From JAFDCJ01 sp049669725 (GTDB lineage: Bacteria > Desulfobacterota > Desulfobacteria > Desulfobacterales > JAFDCJ01), in the NCBI GenBank assembly GCA_049669725.1, contig JBATKU010000056.1, positions 3,111 to 67,110 of the forward strand: a DNA stretch of 64,000 bases. The letters are read 5' to 3'. Of this stretch, positions 1 to 8,697 are shown one piece after another; position 1 is the first letter of the stretch; every line of letters starts with the position of its first letter. The position numbers and the translations under genes are program-made. The notes beneath the pieces are model-generated. The model had not been told where the DNA came from, did no database searches, and saw only the letters and a program-made list of their open reading frames with translations.

Positions 1-917
1 ATGCGGTCTTCTTCATTGATGGAAACGTCGTATTTATCAAGGATATCTCTGATCGGTGTGCCGATGGTGGTTTCGATCAATCGTTGGGTCCCGTCTTTGG
101 TAACCAGGGTAAGGATTTTGCTAACCGGTATCTGACCGTTATCGTAGGCTTTACCGATGGACGCGACCGCCTCCGCACTCATGAAACAGGCACCCATATC
201 TTCGCAGTTACTTCCGGCCGGAACAATTTCTCCCAGAACATCTTTCATAATCATCCGGGGCAGGGCGGCAGGATATCCGGTATCAAGGCCCTTTACCTCG
301 GCACCGATGTGTCCGTAGCCCTGCATGGACTCACCGGCCGTGACCAGGACAATTCGTTCCACGCCGGAAATTTCTTTCAGAATGCCGATCCCTTTTTTGA
401 TGTCGTCGAGGGCGGAACTCACGATATATTGGTTGGTCCCAATGAGAAGGTCGTCATCTACGCCCGTGATCACGATGGTATTTATTGCTTTTTCAGGCTC
501 CACTAAGGCGGAATAGACGGGATTTCCCGGTAAAAAAGACAGATGGGCGATGGCGGTGTCTAAACTTGAGGTTTGATTGTCAAACGGTTCGTCTAATTCC
601 TCATTTTCATCAATATTGATGGTAATGGCGCTGTAGGCTTTACCGAAATCGCCGGTGTATGATGAAATAGAGGCTATGGTTCCGGTTACGCTTGAGATGA
701 CATAGGTCGGATCCTCTGCAAAAAGAGCCAGTTTTTGACCGGTTTTAACCCTGTCACCGGTCTGAAAGGCAGGTGCAGCGGATTGATCACCGTTGGTTGG
801 GTGAAACAGGGTAACCGATTTGGCGGCGGCAACTTTTTCAGGTTTTGGCACTTTAACCGGAAGCAGTTCATATTCAATTCGAGAATTGGTTAAACCCAGA
901 AACGATTTTTTTAGCAT
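1..917 (-). CDS. rnfC: RnfC-like electron transport complex subunit (partial, runs off left edge)
   Basis: An open frame starts at ATG 917 (MLKKSFLGL...) and stays open for 305 codons to the window edge, so the C-terminus is missing. The visible part reads as the N-terminal two thirds of an RnfC-type protein: a barrel-sandwich-like start (residues about 30-75, with GDRVKTGQKLALFAE), then an alpha/beta domain with the segment LVTAGESMQGYGHIGAEVKG, then an SLBB-like stretch ending in TTIGTPIRDILDKY. In the family, RnfC carries 4Fe-4S clusters and passes electrons between NADH or a cytochrome and the membrane complex; the cluster-binding cysteines would lie beyond the edge. It follows the cytochrome c and RnfB genes on the same strand, as expected for an rnf operon. 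An AAGGG-type RBS precedes the start. The family call is from motif memory; the exact subtype is uncertain. Confidence 0.7.
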   Translation of the reverse strand, partial: MLKKSFLGLTNSRIEYELLPVKVPKPEKVAAAKSVTLFHPTNGDQSAAPAFQTGDRVKTGQKLALFAEDPTYVISSVTGTIASISSYTGDFGKAYSAITINIDENEELDEPFDNQTSSLDTAIAHLSFLPGNPVYSALVEPEKAINTIVITGVDDDLLIGTNQYIVSSALDDIKKGIGILKEISGVERIVLVTAGESMQGYGHIGAEVKGLDTGYPAALPRMIMKDVLGEIVPAGSNCEDMGACFMSAEAVASIGKAYDNGQIPVSKILTLVTKDGTQRLIETTIGTPIRDILDKYDVSINEEDR

Positions 918-986
918 AAAGCAACCCTTTTATTTACCAGCAAGATTTAACAGTCATACAAAGACGGCAGCCGTTAGTCTATGGCC

Positions 987-1376
987 TTACATGACATGAC
1001 AGGCGGAACAATCTTTTTCAACCGGACCGGCGCCAAAGGCTTCGTGACATCCTGCGCACTGCTGGTGGAAAGCATCAGCGCGCTTGGGGACTTCTTCATC
1101 ACCTTCAGCCGGGTCATGGCATTCAGCGCACGACTGTGCCTGGTCATACTCATCTGCGGCCAGGGTGTGGTGGCAGTCCCCGCATGAGATCCCATATCCG
1201 GTAACCGACTGATGGGTTTGGTGATCAAAAAGCACCTTGCCCGCCGCAGGGGTATATAGCAATCGGATCGGTTGATCAGGAATTTCGGGCGGAAAAGCTG
1301 CATAGCATATAACACCCACCAACAGCAGCCAAATTGTCAGACCGTACGCCAGCTTCAATTCGAGTTTTGAGAACAT
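987..1376 (-). CDS. Membrane-anchored tetraheme cytochrome c (class III, c3-like)
   Basis: A 129-residue protein with an N-terminal membrane segment (about residues 9-28, LAYGLTIWLLLVGVICYAAF) and four CxxCH heme sites: CGDCH, CAECH, CAGCH and CSACH. Extra histidines (FDHQTH, the H after CGDCH, FHQQ) can serve as distal ligands, so this is a bis-His tetraheme of the c3 type facing the periplasm. The start at 1376 (MFSKLEL) is preferred over an upstream in-frame ATG at 1436 because it puts the signal/anchor at the N-terminus and has a GG-rich RBS. It lies between the RnfB fusion and rnfC. Multiheme cytochromes are known partners of Rnf in Desulfovibrio and in Methanosarcina (MmcA). The inferred role is to exchange electrons between a periplasmic c-type pool and the Rnf complex. 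Confidence 0.85.
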   Translation of the reverse strand: MFSKLELKLAYGLTIWLLLVGVICYAAFPPEIPDQPIRLLYTPAAGKVLFDHQTHQSVTGYGISCGDCHHTLAADEYDQAQSCAECHDPAEGDEEVPKRADAFHQQCAGCHEAFGAGPVEKDCSACHVM

Positions 1377-1468
1377 AGAATAACCGTACCTTATATAAAT
1401 TAAAGCATCTACGTTGCCAGACGCGGAAAACCTCATTGTATTTCCGCGTAATCAATTTATACTCGGGT

Positions 1469-1521
1469 TATGGAATGTTGAAATGCTGGAGTAATGGAAT
1501 ATTGGGTAATAAATAAGGAAC
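1469..1521 (-). repeat. Degenerate interspersed repeat, copy A
   Basis: Read on the minus strand this stretch (TTCCTTATTTATTACCCAATATTCC and following) aligns with 36233-36290 on the plus strand, sharing ACCCAATA, CATTAC, CAG and CATTCCA blocks in the same order. It is a diverged dispersed repeat found in two unrelated spacers. It has no coding potential. Confidence 0.5.
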
Positions 1522-1689
1522 TAATCGGATTAGAATTGATTTAAATCCTCAAAACCCATTATTCCATATTTCCATCATTCCACTATTCCGAATGGGCGGA
1601 GCCCATTTGTATTTCATGCTGGATGTCCTGCGTGCCAAAAAGTCAAGCTTCGACTACCATAATGCAGCCAACCTTTCAAGCAATTTTTA

Positions 1690-1843
1690 GAAGTGGCTTC
1701 AAAACCTCATCTAACGGTCAAATACTGCGTTGCGAGTTTCTTCGAAATGTACGCTCATCCGCCTCCGGCGGACTGCGCTTTCTCATCAACTCGTCCGCCT
1801 CAAGCGGATCTTTGGACGTGATCTGAGGTTTTGAAACCACTTC
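1690..1843. repeat. MITE-like element with 21-bp inverted ends
   Basis: The ends GAAGTGGCTTCAAAACCTCA(T) at 1690-1710 and (C)TGAGGTTTTGAAACCACTTC at 1823-1843 are inverted copies with 19 of 21 bases matching. The 112-bp interior is non-coding and contains small palindromes (TCCGCC-TCC-GGCGGA; TCCGC-CTCAA-GCGGA). The right end lies 3 bp from the stop codon of the rnfB-like gene. Size and inverted ends fit a miniature non-autonomous element or structured REP-type repeat; no transposase is nearby and target duplication is not obvious. Confidence 0.5.
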
Positions 1844-1846
1844 AAG

Positions 1847-3970
1847 TCAGGCGACTTCGGTTTTATTCCTTAAATCAGTAATTTTCACTGTTGCGTCGGT
1901 CGCCTGGTCCGGATTGTAGCAGGTCAGACAGCAAAACAGGCAGCGCAGGCTTTCATCCCGAGCGGCTTCTTCGCTAAGTACCTGATCTGACTCAATAAAT
2001 GATTTTATTCGTTCGGCAACGGGCAGTTCCGGCATCGGGGCCCGTTTACTCTTTATGATGCCCTCCACATATTCAAATAGGGTTTCGTCGATCAGATTTT
2101 TTTGCAGCTCCCCCGGATCAGCTTTTACTTCCTCCTCCATGACGTACTGATGGATGGAGCGGGCCGCCCGTCGCCCGCCGCCAATGGCGTCTACGACCAA
2201 GCTTGGCCCGGTGGCAGCATCTCCGGCACAAAACACATAGGGCATATCACTCTGCAAGGTCGCCGGATCGACTTCAATGGTGTTCCACCGGGTGGTTTTC
2301 AGCTCTGCCAGCTGCTGATTCAGCTTTTCGGTAAAGGAAACATCCGGCGATTGTCCGATGGCCGTAATCACCATATCGGTTTCCATCAAGGTTTCAGATC
2401 CCTCGATGGGCACCGGCCGTCGTCTTCCGCTGGCATCCGGCTCTCCCAGTTCCATCTTCAGGTATTCCAGGTGGGTGGTAATCCCGTTTTCATCTCCCAC
2501 CACCCGAACCGGAGCGGCCAGAAACGTGAATTTAACCCCTTCCTCCTCTGCCGCTTCAATTTCCACCGGGTTGGCCGGCATCTCATTGCGGGTTCGACGA
2601 TAAACGAGGTTGACTTCCTCAACCCCGAGCCGGAGCAAATTGCGGGTGCAGTCAATGGCGGTGTTTCCACCGCCGATAATCACCGCGGATCGACCGGTGG
2701 GGATCGGCTCACCGCCGGCCAGGCGTGATAGAAAATCGATGCCGGTATAACAGCCCTGTAATTGTTCGCCTTCGACGCGCAGGGACGAATCTTTCCAGGC
2801 CCCGATGCCCAGGAAAATGGCATCATAACCGTCGGTCTTCAGAGAATCCACATCAAAATCGATACCAAATCTTACATTGCAGCGGCTCTCAACGCCAAGC
2901 TCCAGAATACCATTTATTTCCCAGTCGAGCACTTCTTTGGGAAGGCGGTATTCCGGTATGCCGTAGCGCAGCATACCCCCCATTTTGGGCATGGCTTCGA
3001 AAATCGTTACCTCGTGGCCCAACCGGCGTAGAAAAAAGGCACAGGTCAGTCCTGCCGGTCCACCGCCCACCACCGCTATGCGTTTATCTGTCAGGGGAGC
3101 TATCGGCACCGGCAGACGTTTGCCGGAATTCATCTCATAATCGGCCGCAAATCGTTTCAGCTGGTTGATGGATACCGGCTCATCTTCAATTGCTCGCCGG
3201 CAATTGACTTCGCAGGGATGGGGGCACACCCGCCCGCAGGCCAACAGCAGGGGATTTCGTTCCCGGATGGTGTCGACGGCACCTTCATAGTCGCCTTCTC
3301 TGATTTGAGCGATATATTTGGGGATGTCGATTTCAGCCGGACAGGTCTGGCGGCAGGGAGCCAGACGATCATTGAACTGGTTGAAATGCAAAATGCGCTG
3401 GGACGGCGTTCGTACCTTCATAATCGCTTTGGGACATACCTGTTCGCAGACCCCGCACCCGACGCATTTGCTTTTATCGACCACCGGGTAGCCTTCCGGC
3501 CCCATTTTTAAGGCGTCAAACTGGCATGCCCGAACACAATCTCCCAGTCCGATGCAGCCGACGCCGCAAACCCGGTGCCCGCCGGACAGGTTGGCCTGGG
3601 CCTGGCATGTATTGACTCCGAAATACAGGTATTTGGTCTCTGCACGGTCGCCACCGGCACAAGTATTGTAGGATTTCAACGGTTCTGCCAGCCCGACCTC
3701 CATACCCATTACTTCGGCAGCCGCCTGGGCAGACTCCGGCCCGCCCACGACACAGACACTGGGAAGCGCTTTGCCGCCGACCACCGCAACAGCCGCTGCC
3801 GAACAGCCGGCATACCCGCAACCACCGCAGTTGGCGCCGGCAAAGGTGGATTCCACTTGAGCGATGCGCGGATCTTCCCAGACATAAAATATTCGTGACG
3901 CCGCCCCTAGAACTATTCCGCAAACAGCCCCCAGTCCAAGCATAAAAAATAAACCTTCGATCATAACCAC
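1847..3970 (-). CDS. rnfB: RnfB ferredoxin subunit fused to a GltD-like NAD(P)H oxidoreductase
   Basis: A 707-residue fusion. Residues 1-30 form a membrane anchor. Residues 48-73 hold the RnfB/Fe-S motif CxxCxxxxC...C (C48, C51, C56, C73). Residues 135-180 carry two 4Fe-4S ferredoxin motifs (CGVGCIGLGDCVRAC and CVGCGVCEQVCP). From about residue 200 the protein becomes a glutamate-synthase small-subunit-like (GltD) flavoprotein: an N-terminal Cys-rich Fe-S segment (CRQTCP, CGRVCPHPCEVNC), an FAD fold (AVVGGGPAGLTC, about 299-310), a second nucleotide fold (VIIGGGNTAIDC, about 437) and the GD motif FCAGDAATG. A C-terminal CLFCCLTC adds possible cluster ligands. The inferred role is to couple NAD(P)H oxidation or electron confurcation directly to the ferredoxin-accepting arm of Rnf. 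It heads the cytochrome/rnfC group. Confidence 0.85.
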   Translation of the reverse strand: MVMIEGLFFMLGLGAVCGIVLGAASRIFYVWEDPRIAQVESTFAGANCGGCGYAGCSAAAVAVVGGKALPSVCVVGGPESAQAAAEVMGMEVGLAEPLKSYNTCAGGDRAETKYLYFGVNTCQAQANLSGGHRVCGVGCIGLGDCVRACQFDALKMGPEGYPVVDKSKCVGCGVCEQVCPKAIMKVRTPSQRILHFNQFNDRLAPCRQTCPAEIDIPKYIAQIREGDYEGAVDTIRERNPLLLACGRVCPHPCEVNCRRAIEDEPVSINQLKRFAADYEMNSGKRLPVPIAPLTDKRIAVVGGGPAGLTCAFFLRRLGHEVTIFEAMPKMGGMLRYGIPEYRLPKEVLDWEINGILELGVESRCNVRFGIDFDVDSLKTDGYDAIFLGIGAWKDSSLRVEGEQLQGCYTGIDFLSRLAGGEPIPTGRSAVIIGGGNTAIDCTRNLLRLGVEEVNLVYRRTRNEMPANPVEIEAAEEEGVKFTFLAAPVRVVGDENGITTHLEYLKMELGEPDASGRRRPVPIEGSETLMETDMVITAIGQSPDVSFTEKLNQQLAELKTTRWNTIEVDPATLQSDMPYVFCAGDAATGPSLVVDAIGGGRRAARSIHQYVMEEEVKADPGELQKNLIDETLFEYVEGIIKSKRAPMPELPVAERIKSFIESDQVLSEEAARDESLRCLFCCLTCYNPDQATDATVKITDLRNKTEVA

Positions 3971-4208
3971 TCCTCAGATATCTGATTTTTTCTCGAAAGA
4001 AATTTTCCTATCACTTTAACATTTTGATTTCAAGCTTAAAAACAGAGTACAGAAAACAGAGGACAGATGACCCTCCTTCGCCTTTCAGGCTGCGGAGGGC
4101 AGGCAGAGGATTTCGATTTGGGATTTTAGATTGCGGGTTCGGAATGCGAGTTTCGGAATGGTCTGGCCTTCACCACGCAACTCGCAACACGGAACGCGCA
4201 ACCCGTGT

Positions 4209-5921
4209 CTAACAGACCCCGCAAATGCGGCAGGTTTCCACCTGACAGTCCGGTGTTGTCAGCCCTTGTTTCGCACGCTGATATTCCTGGCGGAGATAAG
4301 ATTTTTTAATCCCGTGATCGATGAAATCCCAGGGCAGTCTTTCATCCAGATTTCGTTCGCGGAGGACATAAAAATCCGGGTTGACGGACACTGTTTTAAG
4401 GGTTTGGGCCCAGTTGCCCTTGTTGGCATGGGCCAATAACAGGATATCAGCGACTTTTCGATCGCCCCTTGAGAACATTGCCTGCAGATAGGCCCATCTG
4501 GGGATGTCTGCATTAATTCGCAGGTTGGCGACTTTTTTTAATTCATTTTTAATTTTTTTAATTTTTTTCTTCAATGTCCTGACCTCATCCATGGCCGCCC
4601 ATTGAAAAGGTGTTGCCGGCTTGGGAACAAAAGAATTGAGACTGACCGTAATAGTGCCGATATGCTTGCGGGCCCGGCTGGATGTTAAAAAACGATGTTT
4701 GATCTGTTTGACCAATTTGATAATGGCATCGATATCTGCTCCGGTTTCGCCGGGCAGGCCGATCATAAAATACAGTTTCAAATTGGGTATGCCGTTTTCA
4801 ACGAGCATCGAAGCGGCGCTCAAAACATCTTTTTCCGTGATCCCTTTGTTGATGACCCGGCGCATTCGTTCGGATCCGACTTCCGGGGCGATGGTGGCTG
4901 TTTTGACGTTGCTTTTTTTCAGAATCGACAACAATCCCGGTGTGAGCCGGTCGGCCCGCAGGGAACTGAATGAAAATCTGATGGTTTGATCATTAAATTT
5001 GCTGCACAATTCTTCTATTTCCGGCAGATCGGATACGGCCGCACCCACCAGGCCGATACGATTGGTCAGCCGAACACCCCGGTCGATGGTTTGCTTCAAC
5101 CGGTCGAGGGACCGAAATCTTGGCGGACGATAAATAAAACCGGCGCTGCAAAAACGACAGCCATGAGGACAACCGCGGCCGACTTCAATTAAAAATGATC
5201 GATCAAAGGTCGTATGGGGGGTTACAACGGCACTGCATGTTGAAATCTGATTCAGATCTTTCAGGTAGACGCGTTTAATTTTTGGCGGCACATCCTCCAG
5301 GGGCTCAAAAGCCGCCAGGGTGCCATCGTCGTGGTAGCGGGCATCGTAGAAGGCCGGCACATAGGCGCCCGGGACCCGGCGTGCCAGGTTTTTCAATAAT
5401 CCCTGTTTGTCGGTACCGGGTTCAAAGACCTGGAAAAACCGGGGCAGGATGCCCTCGGCTTCGCCGAGCAGAAAGCAATCGATAAAAGGCGCAATCGGCT
5501 CAGGATTCAGAAAGCAGGCGACGCCACCGGCGATCACCAGAGGATGCCGGGCGCTTCTCTCGCCCGATCTCATGGGTATTCCGGCTTGATCCAAAATTGT
5601 CAGCAAATGGGGATAATCGTTTTCAAAGGAAATAGAAAAGGCGATGATATCCGCATCGGCGATGGGCCTGCCCGACTCAATGGTGACCGGCCGGACGGTT
5701 TCCGGCCCCTTGTCATCCGGCAGGAAAGCTCTTTCGCATACCACCTGATCCAATCCGTTTAGAAGATCATATAAGGTCTGATACCCGAGACTGGACATGC
5801 CGACGTGATAGCGATTCGGATACACCAAAGCGATACTGATCTTCTGACGCCAGGATTTTCGAATGGTACCGATCTCGGAATCCAGAAGTTGCCGGGCCGT
5901 GGTCTGCTTTTTCCCCGCCAT
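4209..5921 (-). CDS. B12-binding-type radical SAM protein (TIGR03960-like)
   Basis: A 570-residue protein. The N-terminal half (about 1-200) has the layout of a cobalamin-binding-like Rossmann domain (IALVYPNRYHVGMSSLGYQT; IIAFSISFENDY), as in YgiQ-like B12 radical SAM enzymes. The radical SAM core follows with the cluster motif RGCPHGCRFCSAG (CxxxCxxC) near residue 255, then GLVGAAVSDLPEIEEL and the SAM-contacting strand APEVGSERM. The C-terminus ends in a cysteine group CQVETCRICGVC that may bind another cluster. The family is widespread in anaerobes and often sits near the DUF2344 tRNA/cofactor-type partner; its substrate is not established. It is downstream of ftsZ, about 190 bp away, with a weak RBS. 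The family call is firm, the function is unknown. Confidence 0.8.
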   Translation of the reverse strand: MAGKKQTTARQLLDSEIGTIRKSWRQKISIALVYPNRYHVGMSSLGYQTLYDLLNGLDQVVCERAFLPDDKGPETVRPVTIESGRPIADADIIAFSISFENDYPHLLTILDQAGIPMRSGERSARHPLVIAGGVACFLNPEPIAPFIDCFLLGEAEGILPRFFQVFEPGTDKQGLLKNLARRVPGAYVPAFYDARYHDDGTLAAFEPLEDVPPKIKRVYLKDLNQISTCSAVVTPHTTFDRSFLIEVGRGCPHGCRFCSAGFIYRPPRFRSLDRLKQTIDRGVRLTNRIGLVGAAVSDLPEIEELCSKFNDQTIRFSFSSLRADRLTPGLLSILKKSNVKTATIAPEVGSERMRRVINKGITEKDVLSAASMLVENGIPNLKLYFMIGLPGETGADIDAIIKLVKQIKHRFLTSSRARKHIGTITVSLNSFVPKPATPFQWAAMDEVRTLKKKIKKIKNELKKVANLRINADIPRWAYLQAMFSRGDRKVADILLLAHANKGNWAQTLKTVSVNPDFYVLRERNLDERLPWDFIDHGIKKSYLRQEYQRAKQGLTTPDCQVETCRICGVC

Positions 5922-6112
5922 TTTGCCGGTTTCTCATGTGGGTTGACCGTTGTTAGAAGCCACCGGTCTGAATCGGTACCGCAGACAGGTGCCGGGCGAC
6001 GCCCCTGAAGCGTGCCACACTGTGCGCAATATATACCTGCAGACAGTGTTTGGCAACCGATCCCGGACCCATTCCCGGGCGAAGTCATTTTTTCACATAT
6101 CACCTGGAAATG

Positions 6113-7288
6113 CTAATCCGCTTTTCTTCTTAAAAACGTGGGAACATCCAGCACACTGTCGGTGACGGTTGTTCCACTGGTACCTCTGTAAATTGCTCCT
6201 GAGGATTCCCCGACAGCCTTTTTATGACGGATGAATGTCGGCTCATCGTAATCTATGATTTTGTCCAGATCGCTGGGTGTGATGTCTCTGATCTTACCCC
6301 TGAGCGTCTCGGTCAGTGGTTCTACTTCTTCAGATTCCTTGCCGATTCCGGTTGCGATCACGGTTACGCGCATTTCATCGCCCATCTTATCGTCCACGGA
6401 GGTGCCCCAGAATATCTCCGCTTCTTCACCCACTTCGTTGTGAATGTACTCGGAAGCTTCGGCAACCTCTTCAAATTCCATGTCACTGGAGGCGGTAATA
6501 TTCATCAAAACGCCCCGGGCGCCGGTAATGGGTACGTCTTCCAGCAGCGGATGGGAGATGGCCTTTCCGGCAGCTTCGACCGCTCGATTTTCACCGGATG
6601 AGATGCCGATTCCCATCAATGCCAGTCCGGCCTTGGACATGGTTGTTCTCACATCGGCAAAATCGAGATTGACCACACCCGGCATCATGATCAGGTCCGT
6701 GATGCCTTTGACCGAATGCAGCAGGATTTCATCGGCCCTTACGAACATTTCCATCAGGGTCGCTTTTTTAGATGCCAGGCCTCTGAGACGGTCGTTGGGG
6801 ATCGTAATTGCCGTATCGACCACCTGCTTCAAGGCGTCGATTCCCCTTTCGGCCTGCAGGGAGCGTTTTTTGCCCTCAAAGGAAAATGGTCTGGTTACCA
6901 CCGCCACCGTCAGCGCGCCCAGGTCTTTGCATATTTCGGCAATCACAGGGGCGGCACCGGTACCGGTTCCACCGCCGAATCCGGCGGTAATAAATACCAT
7001 GTGACTGTCTGCCAGCGCCTCTCTGATGTCCTCTTCGTTTTCAAGGGCCGCATCCCGGCCGACCTGGGGGTTGGCACCGGCCCCCAGACCCTCTGTAATC
7101 CCTTCGCCCAGTTGAATCCGGATCGAGGCTTGGGAAATTTCAAGGGCCTGGGCATCCGTGTTGGCTGCGATGAACTTTACGCCCTGAAGATTGGATGCGA
7201 TCATGTTGTTGATGGCATTTCCGCCCGCACCCCCGACACCGATTACTTTGATCTTCGCCGATTTTTCGTTGTCAACATAGGTAAACAT
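6113..7288 (-). CDS. ftsZ: Cell division GTPase FtsZ
   Basis: A 391-residue tubulin homologue that polymerises into the cytokinetic ring. It shows the nucleotide-binding loop VGGAGGNAINNM (residues 18-29), the tubulin signature GGGTGTG (105-111), the T7-type loop region NLDFADVRT and the C-terminal conserved peptide PTFLRRKAD that binds FtsA and other partners. Length is normal, and the linker is short with a DYDEPTFIRHKK segment. ATG 7288 has a strong GGAGG RBS eight bases upstream. It is the last gene of the dcw cluster and is separated from ftsA by a 172-bp repeat-containing spacer, so it may have extra transcription of its own; no convincing promoter was seen there. Confidence 0.97.
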   Translation of the reverse strand: MFTYVDNEKSAKIKVIGVGGAGGNAINNMIASNLQGVKFIAANTDAQALEISQASIRIQLGEGITEGLGAGANPQVGRDAALENEEDIREALADSHMVFITAGFGGGTGTGAAPVIAEICKDLGALTVAVVTRPFSFEGKKRSLQAERGIDALKQVVDTAITIPNDRLRGLASKKATLMEMFVRADEILLHSVKGITDLIMMPGVVNLDFADVRTTMSKAGLALMGIGISSGENRAVEAAGKAISHPLLEDVPITGARGVLMNITASSDMEFEEVAEASEYIHNEVGEEAEIFWGTSVDDKMGDEMRVTVIATGIGKESEEVEPLTETLRGKIRDITPSDLDKIIDYDEPTFIRHKKAVGESSGAIYRGTSGTTVTDSVLDVPTFLRRKAD

Positions 7289-7308
7289 TTTTTGCCCTCC
7301 TACCAGGT

Positions 7309-7458
7309 TTGGTTAATGGTTAATCGTTATTGGTTATTGGTTATCGTCCATACAAATTGACGCCTATTGTTACAAGCCCGCTCAATTGACCATTTAAAAA
7401 TAGGCACAACTCAATTATTTTAGGCATTTTAGGCACTTTAGTGCATTTTAGGCATTTT
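7309..7458. repeat. Degenerate short tandem repeats in the ftsA-ftsZ spacer
   Basis: Two kinds of repeat fill this spacer. At 7309-7347 the unit GGTTAATGGTTAATCGTTATTGG is a degenerate TTATTGG/GGTTAAT run. At 7421-7458 the unit TTTTAGGCA is repeated about four times. Both units recur in the mraY-murF spacer (16047-16141) and the first also between ftsW and murG (12314-12336). They are non-coding and may have spread by slippage or copying; function is unknown. Confidence 0.55.
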
Positions 7459-7460
7459 CG

Positions 7461-8687
7461 TTAGACTACCTCCTGAAACCACCGCTTCATTCGGATCATT
7501 ACGCGATTGAATATGTTTTTATCCCGAATTCGGAACTTTTTCGAATCCCTGTTACGCGCGGCGAATAAAACCAGTCCTACGCCCGTGGCGTACATAGGGT
7601 TGTTGACCACGTCCACCAGCCCCTTGATTCCCTGGGGTTTTCCCAGGCGGGTGGGCAGGTTGAAAATCGATTCGGCAACCTCCGTAACGCCATCCAGAAG
7701 CGCTGTACCGCCGGTCAGGACAATTCCGGAATTAATCATATTCTCCATTCGGGCACGATATATTTCCCGGGAAGTCAACTCAAAAATTTCTTCCAATCGA
7801 GGTTCCAGGATTTCTCCAAGGATCTGTCGTGGCAGCTTCCGGGGGGCACGGCCACCCATGCCCGGGACCTCGATGGTTTCATCACTGCTGATATCGCTGG
7901 TGAGGCAGGTGCCGAATTTCTTTTTAATTTTTTCGGCTTCGGCCTGGGGCGCCCGCAAGCCAATGGAGATATCATTGGTCAGGTTGTTGCCGCCCAAAGC
8001 CAGAACAAAGGTGTGTTTGATATTCTTTCCGGAAAATATTGCCAGGTCGGTGGTCCCTCCGCCAAGATCCAGAAGGGCGGTGCCCAGCTGTTTTTCTTCA
8101 TCGGTCAGCACGGCCTCACCGGATGCCAGGGACTCCAGGACAATATCACTGACATCGAGGCCGGAACGATTGGCGCATTTAACGATATTGTGGGCTGAGG
8201 CCACGGCACCGGTGACGATGTGAATTTTCGCTTCCAGTCGAACCCCGGCCATTCCGACCGGGTTTTGAATCCCCGGCTCGTCATCAACTATAAATTCCTG
8301 GGGTAGAACGTGGATGACTTCACGATCCATGGGAATCGCCACCGCACGGGCGGCATCGATAACCCGTTCAACATCATTTTCGGTGATCTCCGATCCTTTG
8401 ATGGCAACAATTCCACGGCTGTTAAAACCGGTAATATGTCCGCCGGCAATCCCGGCGCAGACCGAGGAAATCTCACAACCAGCCATGAGCTCCGCCTCTT
8501 CCACCGCCTTTTTAATAGACTCCACCGTTGACTCGATGTTAATGACGACGCCTTTGCGTAATCCGATGGAAGGATGCGTTCCGATACCGATGATGTTGAT
8601 ATCGGATCCTGACATTTCCCCTACTACAGCGCAGATTTTGGTCGTTCCGATGTCGAGACCCACAATAACGTCCTGTTGTCGCTGCAT
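7461..8687 (-). CDS. ftsA: Cell division protein FtsA
   Basis: A 408-residue actin-like ATPase that tethers FtsZ to the membrane. The phosphate-1 loop IVGLDIGTTKICAVVGE starts at residue 8, the phosphate-2 motif is LLDLGGGTTDLAIF, and the adenosine motif is GIVLTGGTALLDG. The C-terminus ends in the basic amphipathic membrane-targeting helix (RVMIRMKRWFQEVV). Start 8687 is chosen over an upstream in-frame codon at 8723 because the sequence AAGGAGGGCAGT places an excellent RBS before it. The gene begins 10 bp after ftsQ and precedes ftsZ, the usual order. Confidence 0.96.
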   Translation of the reverse strand: MQRQQDVIVGLDIGTTKICAVVGEMSGSDINIIGIGTHPSIGLRKGVVINIESTVESIKKAVEEAELMAGCEISSVCAGIAGGHITGFNSRGIVAIKGSEITENDVERVIDAARAVAIPMDREVIHVLPQEFIVDDEPGIQNPVGMAGVRLEAKIHIVTGAVASAHNIVKCANRSGLDVSDIVLESLASGEAVLTDEEKQLGTALLDLGGGTTDLAIFSGKNIKHTFVLALGGNNLTNDISIGLRAPQAEAEKIKKKFGTCLTSDISSDETIEVPGMGGRAPRKLPRQILGEILEPRLEEIFELTSREIYRARMENMINSGIVLTGGTALLDGVTEVAESIFNLPTRLGKPQGIKGLVDVVNNPMYATGVGLVLFAARNRDSKKFRIRDKNIFNRVMIRMKRWFQEVV

Positions 8688-8697
8688 ACTGCCCTCC

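Larger units (their letters stand above)
1377..1846. other. Intergenic region with two repeat elements, no gene
   Basis: This 470-bp gap between the cytochrome gene and the rnfB-like gene has no credible coding frame. It holds a TGGAATAT/ATTCCA-rich degenerate repeat (1469-1590) and a 154-bp element with inverted ends (1690-1843) just after the rnfB-like stop codon. No clear promoter or intrinsic terminator was recognised. Confidence 0.6.

Noticed and set aside
2102..2728. Long antisense frames over real genes (for example 2102-2728, 6444-7004, 7507-8223, 46153-46671)
   Set aside because: They lie opposite well-recognised genes, lack RBSs and have no family match; their length reflects G/C-rich coding on the other strand.
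6060..6085. CCCGG-loop-CCGGG palindrome after ftsZ considered as a terminator
   Set aside because: Only a 5-bp stem and no T-tract on the transcribed strand.
5759..6103. A 114-codon minus-strand frame between ftsZ and the radical SAM gene
   Set aside because: It overlaps the real radical SAM start in another frame and has no motif.
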